DNA from: Zoogloea sp.
GTDB lineage: Bacteria; Pseudomonadota; Gammaproteobacteria; Burkholderiales; Rhodocyclaceae
Direction: 5' to 3'
NCBI RefSeq assembly: GCF_028689785.1
Contig: NZ_JAQVCN010000008.1
Span: forward strand, 50,963-114,962
DNA: 64,000 nucleotides
The notes under the pieces were generated by a model. That model was not told where the DNA came from and ran no database searches. It saw only the letters and a list, made by a program, of their open reading frames with translations. How positions within the stretch are numbered: position 1 is the first letter of the stretch; each line of letters starts with the position of its first letter. Shown here piece after piece: positions 58,185-64,000 of this stretch. The position numbers and the translations under genes are program-made.

Positions 58185-59135
58185 ATGGCTTCGGGCAGCC
58201 TGATGGTTTTCACCGGCAACGCCAATCCCAAACTGGCCGCAGATGTCGTGCGTCGTCTTGGGAAATCTTTGGGTTCGGCCACTGTTGGCCGTTTCTCCGA
58301 CGGCGAAGTCAATGTCGAACTTCTCGAGAACGTGCGCGGCAAGGACGTCTTCGTCCTGCAGCCGACCTGCGTTCCCACCAACGATAACATCATGGAATTG
58401 CTGATCATGGTGGATGCGCTGAAGCGGGCTTCCGCTGGTCGCATCACTGCAGCGATTCCCTATTTTGGCTACGCCCGTCAGGATCGTCGTCCGCGTTCGG
58501 CCCGTGTGCCCATCACCGCCAAGGTTGTGGCCAACATGTTGCAGGCCGCGGGTGTGCAGCGCGTCCTCACCGTCGATCTTCACGCCGACCAGATCCAGGG
58601 TTTCTTCGATATCCCCGTCGATAACATCTACGCGGCCCCCGTGCTGCTGGATGATCTTGAGAAACAGAAGTACGAAGACCTGATGGTCGTGTCGCCGGAC
58701 GTCGGCGGCGTGGTCCGGGCCCGTGCCTTTGCCAAGCGTCTCGAGTGTGACCTGGCCATCATCGACAAGCGTCGTCCCAAGGCCAACGTCTCCGAGGTGA
58801 TGAACATCATCGGTGAAGTCGAAGGGCGCACCTGCGTGATCATGGACGACATCGTCGACACCGCCGGTACCCTGTGCAAAGCGGCCCAGGCCCTCAAGGA
58901 AAACGGCGCCAAGCGTGTGATGGCCTACTGTACCCATGCGGTGCTGTCCGGTCCTGCCATCAGCCGCATCAATGAATCCGATCTGGACGAACTGGTGGTG
59001 ACCGACACCATACCGCTGTCCGATGAGGCCAAGGCCTGCAAGCGCATCCGTTTCGTGTCGATCGCCGAGCTTCTCGCCGACACCATCCTGCGCATCAGCA
59101 ACGAAGAGTCCGTCAGCTCCCTCTTCAACGAGTAA
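58185..59135 (+). CDS. prs: Ribose-phosphate pyrophosphokinase Prs
   Basis: Makes PRPP from ribose-5-phosphate and ATP, 316 residues. Motifs: [67 protein letters not shown] and the PRPP loop [12 protein letters not shown]. The ATG at 58185 has GAGAGGTG just upstream; a GTG at 58179 is in frame but less likely. Confidence 0.97.
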   Translation: MASGSLMVFTGNANPKLAADVVRRLGKSLGSATVGRFSDGEVNVELLENVRGKDVFVLQPTCVPTNDNIMELLIMVDALKRASAGRITAAIPYFGYARQDRRPRSARVPITAKVVANMLQAAGVQRVLTVDLHADQIQGFFDIPVDNIYAAPVLLDDLEKQKYEDLMVVSPDVGGVVRARAFAKRLECDLAIIDKRRPKANVSEVMNIIGEVEGRTCVIMDDIVDTAGTLCKAAQALKENGAKRVMAYCTHAVLSGPAISRINESDLDELVVTDTIPLSDEAKACKRIRFVSIAELLADTILRISNEESVSSLFNE

Positions 59136-59148
59136 GACATTTCTTTTC

Positions 59149-59180
59149 AAGCCGGTGGGTGCGAGCCCTCCGGCTTTTTT
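59149..59180 (+). terminator. Intrinsic terminator after prs
   Basis: AAGCCGG (59149-59155) pairs with CCGGCTT (59170-59176), followed by a T run to 59180. A further 7-bp hairpin (59183-59189 with 59198-59204) lies in the rplY leader. Confidence 0.8.
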
Positions 59181-59225
59181 CAGCCCGTCTGGTCGCGGAC
59201 GGGCCCATAAACTGGAGTAGTAAAG

Positions 59226-59822
59226 ATGACCATTCAATTCAACGCCAAAACGCGCGTTCTGCAGGGCACGAGTGCGAGCCGCCGCCTGCGTCGCGCTGGC
59301 AGTGTCCCCGCCGTCGTTTACGGTTCCGGCGCTCCCGCCCAAATCGAAGTCGACCACAACGAGATTTTCCATGCCCTGCGCAACGAGGCCTTCCATGCCT
59401 CCGTGCTGACCATGGTGCTGGATGGCGCCAACCAGTCCGTGATCCTCAAGGACACCCAGTGGCATCCGTACAAGCAGCAGGTCCTGCACCTGGACTTCCA
59501 GCGCGTTGACGCCACCCACAAGATCCACGTGAAGGTGCCCCTGCACTTCATCAATGCCGACATCGCTCCGGGCGTCAAGCTCGAAGGTGGCATGGTTTCT
59601 CACCCGCTGACCGAACTTGATCTCGAGTGCCTGCCGGGTGATCTGCCTGAGTTTGTTGAAGTGGACCTGAAGGACCTGAAGACGGGCTCCTCCATCCACG
59701 TTTCCGCCCTGACCCTGCCGAAGGGTGTGAAGGCCCTGACCCACGGTGAAGACCCGGTTGTGGCGACCATTCTGGCTGTCCGCGGTGGCGATGATGCTGC
59801 CGAGGAAACCCCGGCTGCCTGA
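59226..59822 (+). CDS. rplY: 50S ribosomal protein L25/Ctc
   Basis: Long-form L25 (198 residues): an N-terminal 5S-rRNA-binding L25 domain ([38 protein letters not shown]) and a C-terminal TL5/Ctc domain ([20 protein letters not shown]), ending in an acidic tail. The order prs-rplY-pth is widely conserved. Confidence 0.96.
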   Translation: MTIQFNAKTRVLQGTSASRRLRRAGSVPAVVYGSGAPAQIEVDHNEIFHALRNEAFHASVLTMVLDGANQSVILKDTQWHPYKQQVLHLDFQRVDATHKIHVKVPLHFINADIAPGVKLEGGMVSHPLTELDLECLPGDLPEFVEVDLKDLKTGSSIHVSALTLPKGVKALTHGEDPVVATILAVRGGDDAAEETPAA

Positions 59823-59853
59823 TTCACCTGAGGATTGCGAGGCCTTCCGAACG

Positions 59854-60453
59854 ATGAGCCAGCCTGCACCGAAGCTTGTCGTTGGCCTCGGCAATCCCGG
59901 CAGTGAATACGCTGAAACCCGGCATAACGCCGGGTTTTGGTTTTGTGAGCGCCTTGCCCGTGAGCTGGGTACTTCCTTTGGCAAGGAAGCACGCTTCCAT
60001 GGTCTGGCGGCCAACGCCCGTATGGATGGTGTTTGGCTGCTGATGCCGCAGACCTTCATGAATCGATCTGGTCAGTCGGTGGCTGCGCTGGCCCGTTTCT
60101 ATCGCATTGAGCCCGCCGAGATACTCGTCGTCCATGATGAGCTCGACATTCCCCCCGGGCAGCTGCGGCTCAAGTTCGGTGGTGGTCTGGGGGGGCACAA
60201 TGGCCTCAAGGACATTACCGCCCATCTGGGCACCCAGGATTTCTGGCGTCTGCGGGTGGGTATCGGTCACCCCGGCGACCGCAATGAAGTGGTCAACTTC
60301 GTCCTCAAGCCGCCTCGGCGCGAGGAATCCGAGCTCATTGACGCATCTCTCGATCGCGCCCTTCTGGCCTGGCCTCTGCTGGCTCGGGCGGACTGGAATG
60401 GGGCTACCCAGCGCCTCAACGCGCGCCCCGCAGCACCCAAGCCGGTTTCCTGA
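59854..60453 (+). CDS. pth: Peptidyl-tRNA hydrolase Pth
   Basis: Frees tRNA from stalled peptidyl-tRNA; 199 residues. Family motifs: [20 protein letters not shown] (catalytic His), [38 protein letters not shown] and GGHNGLKDI. The ATG at 59854 ([16 protein letters not shown]), 31 bp after rplY, is chosen over the frame extension. Confidence 0.96.
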   Translation: MSQPAPKLVVGLGNPGSEYAETRHNAGFWFCERLARELGTSFGKEARFHGLAANARMDGVWLLMPQTFMNRSGQSVAALARFYRIEPAEILVVHDELDIPPGQLRLKFGGGLGGHNGLKDITAHLGTQDFWRLRVGIGHPGDRNEVVNFVLKPPRREESELIDASLDRALLAWPLLARADWNGATQRLNARPAAPKPVS

Positions 60454-60473
60454 CTTTCTCCTCGCTACTGCCT

Positions 60474-60500
60474 TAAGGCGCACCGTGTCCCTGCCGTAGA
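60474..60500 (+). promoter_or_regulatory. Candidate sigma-28 (FliA) promoter of the chemoreceptor gene
   Basis: TAAG (60474-60477) and GCCGTAGA (60493-60500) are 15 bp apart, matching the FliA arrangement TAAA-N15-GCCGATAA except for a few bases. It lies 62 bp upstream of the receptor start, and chemoreceptor genes are often FliA-dependent. Found by eye, no score computed. Confidence 0.45.
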
Positions 60501-60561
60501 CCTGTCGCAGGTATTTCAGACCGGGTCATGATGATCTCCGGCTGTCTTGAGGAGCACATAC

Positions 60562-62184
60562 ATGCGCAAGCTTGCCGACACACCCATCTGGTTGCGTCTG
60601 ACGGGTGCCATCTGGCTGATGCTGGTCGTAGCGTGGGGCAGCATGATTGCCTGGGAAACCAGCGTGAATCGTCAGACTGCCATCGCTCAGGCTGAGGATT
60701 TTGCCCATTCCATCCATGAGATGACCATGGCGGGCTTGACCGGCATGATGATCACCGGGACGGTGGGGCAGCGGGAGGTCTTTCTCGATCAGATCAAGCA
60801 GCTGTCCGTCATCAAGGATCTCGTCGTGATCCGTGCCGAGGCCGTCAGCAAGCAGTTTGGCCCCGGCAATCGCCCATCAGCCGCGCTGGACGCGGACGAG
60901 CAGGCCGTGATCGCCAGTGGCAAGGAGCTGGTCCGGGTGGAGAGTGATGCCAGGAATGGCGAGTACCTGAGGATCGTCAAGCCTGCCCTGGCCTCGGAGA
61001 ATTATCTGGGTAAGAACTGTGTCGGCTGCCATCAGGTTCCGGTAGGAACGCCGCTGGGGCTGGTCAGCATGAAGGTCTCCCTCGAAAAGGTCGATGCTGC
61101 GGTCGGTACCTTCATGTGGCAGAGCATTTTCACCGCCCTTGCCCTGTCGCTTCCCCTGATCGCGTTCGTGGTCTTCTTCATCCGCAAGTTTGTCGTCAGT
61201 CCCCTCATCGAGATGAACTGCAGCCTGGCGGAGATCGCTAAAGGAGAGGGGGATCTGACCCGTCGTCTGAAGGTGGCAGGGAAGGACGAGATCGGCCAGA
61301 CGGCAGCGACCTTCAATGAAATGTTGGCGACCATCGGGCAGTTGGTTCGTCATGTGTCTGAATCCGCCTCCCGGGTAACAGGGTCGGCCCACCAGCTGGC
61401 GGCTAGTGCCGGGCGGGTGGCAGACGGGTCACGGCGGCAGAATGATCAGTCCATGAGTGCGGCGGCGTCCGTTGAGCACATGGCGACCAATATTGCCAAT
61501 GTGGCGACCAGCGCCGAACGGGTTCATCAGCGCTCTCAGGAGAGTTTGCGCCGGGCCGAGGAGGGAGGGCGCACCCTTGAGTCCCTGGTCGCCGAGGTGT
61601 GCCATGCGGAGGACGCCGTGCGTCAGATGGCCGAGTCGGTCGAGGAGTTTGTTCAGTCCACCTCGTCCATCACCGCCATGACCCAGGAGGTCAGGGACAT
61701 TGCCGAGCAGACCAACTTGCTGGCCCTCAATGCCGCCATTGAAGCCGCACGGGCCGGGGAGCAGGGGCGGGGTTTTGCAGTAGTGGCCGACGAGGTGCGG
61801 AAACTGGCTGAAAAATCGGCCCGTTCTGCTGGTGAGATCGACACCGTCACCTCACGTTTGTCAAAGCAGTCGGTGGCAGTCCGGCAGGCGATCCACCGGG
61901 GGCTTGACCACCTGACATCAAGCCGCGAGGCCGTTGCGTCAGTGTCGAGCGCGATCGTGTCGGCCAATGAGTCGGTCGTCGAGGTCGGGCGTGGCCTCGA
62001 TGAGATCGCCGAAGCCACCGAGCAGCAACGCAGTGCTAGCGCCGCAGTGGCCGGAAGCATCGAGACCATTGCGGAGATGGCCCGGGACAACACGGAGGCG
62101 GTCGACTCCACCGCTCGGGCCGCTCAGGACATGGAGAACCTGGCCAGTCAACTGCAGCAGACGGTGTCCCGTTTCCGGATCTGA
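60562..62184 (+). CDS. Methyl-accepting chemoreceptor with periplasmic c-type heme motif
   Basis: A 540-residue receptor: N-terminal helix ([20 protein letters not shown]), periplasmic sensor (about 33-183) carrying a heme-attachment motif CVGCH (C153, C156, H157; bases 61018-61032), a second helix (about 185-207), HAMP (about 208-262) and a signalling domain with the receptor tip [20 protein letters not shown] and [18 protein letters not shown]. Heme-bearing receptors of this type are thought to sense redox state, oxygen or NO. The ATG at 60562 has GAGGAG upstream; a TTG at 60547 is unlikely. It is monocistronic; no CheW or CheA is nearby. Confidence 0.93.
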   Translation: MRKLADTPIWLRLTGAIWLMLVVAWGSMIAWETSVNRQTAIAQAEDFAHSIHEMTMAGLTGMMITGTVGQREVFLDQIKQLSVIKDLVVIRAEAVSKQFGPGNRPSAALDADEQAVIASGKELVRVESDARNGEYLRIVKPALASENYLGKNCVGCHQVPVGTPLGLVSMKVSLEKVDAAVGTFMWQSIFTALALSLPLIAFVVFFIRKFVVSPLIEMNCSLAEIAKGEGDLTRRLKVAGKDEIGQTAATFNEMLATIGQLVRHVSESASRVTGSAHQLAASAGRVADGSRRQNDQSMSAAASVEHMATNIANVATSAERVHQRSQESLRRAEEGGRTLESLVAEVCHAEDAVRQMAESVEEFVQSTSSITAMTQEVRDIAEQTNLLALNAAIEAARAGEQGRGFAVVADEVRKLAEKSARSAGEIDTVTSRLSKQSVAVRQAIHRGLDHLTSSREAVASVSSAIVSANESVVEVGRGLDEIAEATEQQRSASAAVAGSIETIAEMARDNTEAVDSTARAAQDMENLASQLQQTVSRFRI

Positions 62185-62197
62185 CGTGAAGTCAGGG

Positions 62198-62237
62198 CAA
62201 TGAAAAACGGGCGGTTTGTACCGTCCGTTTTTCATTG
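62198..62237. terminator. Bidirectional terminator between chemoreceptor and livM
   Basis: CAATGAAAAACGGGCGG pairs with CCGTCCGTTTTTCATTG (one G-T wobble) around a TTTGTA loop, giving U-rich 3' arms on both strands. Positioned between convergent stops. Confidence 0.88.
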
Positions 62238-62274
62238 AACATCGCCCCCCCGGGGTGCATCGGCGTGTGCCGTG

Positions 62275-63231
62275 CTAGCGGATGCCTGCACGGTGGATGA
62301 GTGCCTGAATCTCGCCAACGATGCCGCGCCGGAAGGCCAGCACGCAGGCGACGAAGATCAGCCCCATGATCACTGTGACCCAGGAGCCCACCTTGTCGGC
62401 CAACTCGTTCTGCAGGGTAACAATGGTGGCGGAGCCGACGGCGGGGCCGAGGATGGTGCCCAGACCACCCAGCAGCGTCATCAAGACTACCTCGCCCGAC
62501 ATGTGCCAATGCACGTCTGACAGGGAGGTGAGCTGGAACACCAGGGTCTTGGTGGCGCCGGCCAGCCCGGCAAGGGAGGCCGAGATGACGAAGGCGATCA
62601 GCTTGAACCTGCTGACGTCGTAGCCCAGGGAGATGGCGCGGGGCTCGTTTTCGCGGATGGCCTTGAGGATCTGGCCGAAGGGTGAGTGGATGGTGCGGTA
62701 GATGATGAAGAATCCGATGCTGAACACTGCATACACCAGGTAATACATGGCGATGTTGTCGGACATGTCGATCAGGCCGAACAGATGGCCGCGGGGCACA
62801 CCTTGCAGTCCGTCCTCTCCCCCGGTGGCCTTCACCTGCAACACGATGAAGTAGACCATCTGGGCCAGGGCCAGGGTGATCATCGCGAAGTAGATGCCGG
62901 TGCGCCGGATGGCCAGCAGGCCGAAGATCCAGCCCAGCACGCCCGCAGCTACGGTGCCGGCGAGGATACCCACCTCGGGCGTCACGCCCAGATCACGCAC
63001 CATCAGGCCGCACACATAGCCTGCCGTGCCCAGGAAGGCCGCGTGTCCGAAGGACAGCAGGCCGGCAAAGCCAAGGAGCAGGTTGAAGGCGCAGGCGAAC
63101 AGGGCGAAACAGAACAGTTTCATCAGGAAGGTCGGATAGACCGCGAAGGGCGCGATCAGGCCGATGATGAACAGTCCGATATACAAGACCTCGGTCTTGA
63201 TCAGGGCGGAGGGTTGTTTGGCGGAGCTCAC
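62275..63231 (-). CDS. livM: Branched-chain amino acid ABC transporter permease LivM
   Basis: Inner-membrane permease (318 residues) of a Liv/HAAT-type ABC importer. Multiple hydrophobic helices plus family text LLLGFAGLLSFGHAAFLGTAGYV split around the helix, RTGIYFAMITLALAQMVYF, and the EAA-like loop with AIRENEPRAISLGYDVSRFK. The GTG at 63231 (V/MSSAKQPSALIKTEVLY) has AAAGGA 6-11 bp upstream and follows the livH stop by 11 bp; the longer open frame to 63648 is inside livH and was rejected. ATPase and binding-protein genes are outside the window. Confidence 0.93.
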   Translation of the reverse strand: MSSAKQPSALIKTEVLYIGLFIIGLIAPFAVYPTFLMKLFCFALFACAFNLLLGFAGLLSFGHAAFLGTAGYVCGLMVRDLGVTPEVGILAGTVAAGVLGWIFGLLAIRRTGIYFAMITLALAQMVYFIVLQVKATGGEDGLQGVPRGHLFGLIDMSDNIAMYYLVYAVFSIGFFIIYRTIHSPFGQILKAIRENEPRAISLGYDVSRFKLIAFVISASLAGLAGATKTLVFQLTSLSDVHWHMSGEVVLMTLLGGLGTILGPAVGSATIVTLQNELADKVGSWVTVIMGLIFVACVLAFRRGIVGEIQALIHRAGIR

Positions 63232-63242
63232 GGGGTGTCCTT

Positions 63243-64000
63243 TCAGGCCTTGCCGAACAGCCCGGCGGGCCGCACCAGCAGGACGATGACCATGATGACG
63301 AAGACGACGACGGCGGAGGCCTCGGGGTAGAAGACCTTGGTCAGGCCTTCGATCAGGCCCAGCCCGATGCCGGTGACGATGGAACCCAGGATGGAGCCCA
63401 TGCCGCCGATCACCACCACTGCGAAGACGACGATGATCAGGTTGGAGCCCATCAGCGGATTGACCTGGAATACCGGCGCCGCCAGCACACCGGCGAAGGC
63501 CGCCAGCGCTACACCATAGCCGTAGGTGAAGGTGATCAGCAGGGGAACGTTGATGCCCAGGGCCTGGACCATCTGGGAGTTTTCGGTGCCGGCGCGCAGG
63601 TAGGCGCCGAGGCGGGTCTTCTCGATCATGTACCAGGTGCCGAAGCACACGGTGAGGGAGGCGACGATGACCCAGGCGCGGTAGATCGGCAGAAACATGA
63701 AGCCCAGGTGGATACCACCGGAGAGCGCCTCGGGCACCTCGTAGGATTCGCCAGAAATGCCGAACTGGTCGCGGAACACGCCTTCAATGATGAGGGCCAG
63801 GCCGAAGGTGAGCAGGAGGCCGTAGAGGTGATCAAGCTTGTACAGCTTGCGCAGCATGGTGCGCTCCAGGAGGACACCGAACAAGCCCACCAGCAGCGGC
63901 GCGGCGATCAGGGCCACCCAGTAGTGGCTGTCGAATTTGGTCAGGGCCAGCCAGGCGACCAAGGCGCCCATCGTGTACTGGGCCCCGTGCGCGAAATTGA
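63243..64000 (-). CDS. livH: Branched-chain amino acid ABC transporter permease LivH (5' end beyond window)
   Basis: The 3' part of livH. The frame runs to the window edge; the residues before the internal Met at 63971 read FNFAHGAQYT, the conserved LivH LNFAHGxxYM motif, so the true start is outside. Further family text is ERTMLRKLYKLDHLYGLLLTF, LRAGTENSQMVQALGINVP and GGMGSILGSIVTG. It precedes livM on the minus strand. Confidence 0.93.
   Translation of the reverse strand, partial: NFAHGAQYTMGALVAWLALTKFDSHYWVALIAAPLLVGLFGVLLERTMLRKLYKLDHLYGLLLTFGLALIIEGVFRDQFGISGESYEVPEALSGGIHLGFMFLPIYRAWVIVASLTVCFGTWYMIEKTRLGAYLRAGTENSQMVQALGINVPLLITFTYGYGVALAAFAGVLAAPVFQVNPLMGSNLIIVVFAVVVIGGMGSILGSIVTGIGLGLIEGLTKVFYPEASAVVVFVIMVIVLLVRPAGLFGKA

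Noticed and set aside
58149..60059. 636-codon minus-strand open frame opposite prs, rplY and pth
   Set aside because: Spans three well-identified genes and two terminators on the other strand.

Overview
The window is GC-rich, densely packed bacterial chromosome, most likely from a betaproteobacterium of the order Rhodocyclales (Azospira/Dechloromonas-like). That placement is inferred from gene order (rubredoxin-pilGHIJL facing thiD-thiE-hemL; amgK-murU-pepP-ubiH facing lptD-surA-pdxA-rsmA; lolB-ispE-tRNA-Gln-prs-rplY-pth) and from protein character; no database search was possible. Almost everything is housekeeping, in short operons with 4-bp ATGA/TGATG overlaps. No rRNA, CRISPR array, insertion sequence, integrase or att site was seen. 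No gap between genes exceeds about 300 bp.

Layout. 1-4.6 kb: minus-strand type IV pilus chemosensory operon (pilG, pilH, pilI, pilJ, pilL start) behind a rubredoxin. 4.7-7.4 kb: thiD, thiE, hemL. 7.5-13.3 kb: mgtE, then amgK-murU-pepP-ubiH (cell-wall recycling, peptidase, ubiquinone). 13.4-19.95 kb: lptD, surA, pdxA, a patatin-like lipoprotein, rsmA. 19.95-25.5 kb: an accessory cluster with a double-glycine-leader peptide gene, an HlyD adaptor, a C39-peptidase ABC exporter and a TolC channel. 25.5-30.8 kb: DUF481 outer-membrane protein, secreted polysaccharide deacetylase, DUF2892 membrane protein, Crp/Fnr regulator, exonuclease III, a secreted unknown, and a DUF4124-glutaredoxin protein. 30.8-39.4 kb: prlC, HDOD protein, purC, DUF3422 protein, tail-anchored small protein, fba, pyk. 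39.5-41.5 kb: CHASE-PAS-GGDEF cyclase. 41.7-46.3 kb: rfbBDAC (dTDP-rhamnose) and wecB. 46.4-54.7 kb: ftsY, paired M16 peptidases, rsmD, coaD, ferredoxin, dynamin-like GTPase, mutM. 54.8-60.5 kb: TPR protein, lolB, ispE, tRNA-Gln, prs, rplY, pth. 60.5-62.2 kb: chemoreceptor with a c-type heme motif. 62.3-64 kb: livM and the 3' part of livH.

The most interesting locus is 19.95-25.5 kb. It encodes a 75-residue precursor (leader ending VSGG; core with a hydrophobic helix followed by a Pro/Cys-rich tail of three related units and five cysteines) together with a complete dedicated type I export system with an intact C39 protease. No immunity gene or modifying enzyme is recognisable. Its promoter region is strikingly AT-rich, and a hairpin separates the peptide gene from the exporter genes. 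This looks like an uncharacterised class II microcin-like or cysteine-rich secreted peptide system. Second-tier observations are a near-perfect palindromic operator between a cysteine-containing Crp/Fnr regulator and a DUF2892 gene, a heme-binding chemoreceptor with a possible sigma-28 promoter, and a periplasmic glutaredoxin-like protein with a CxxxC active site.
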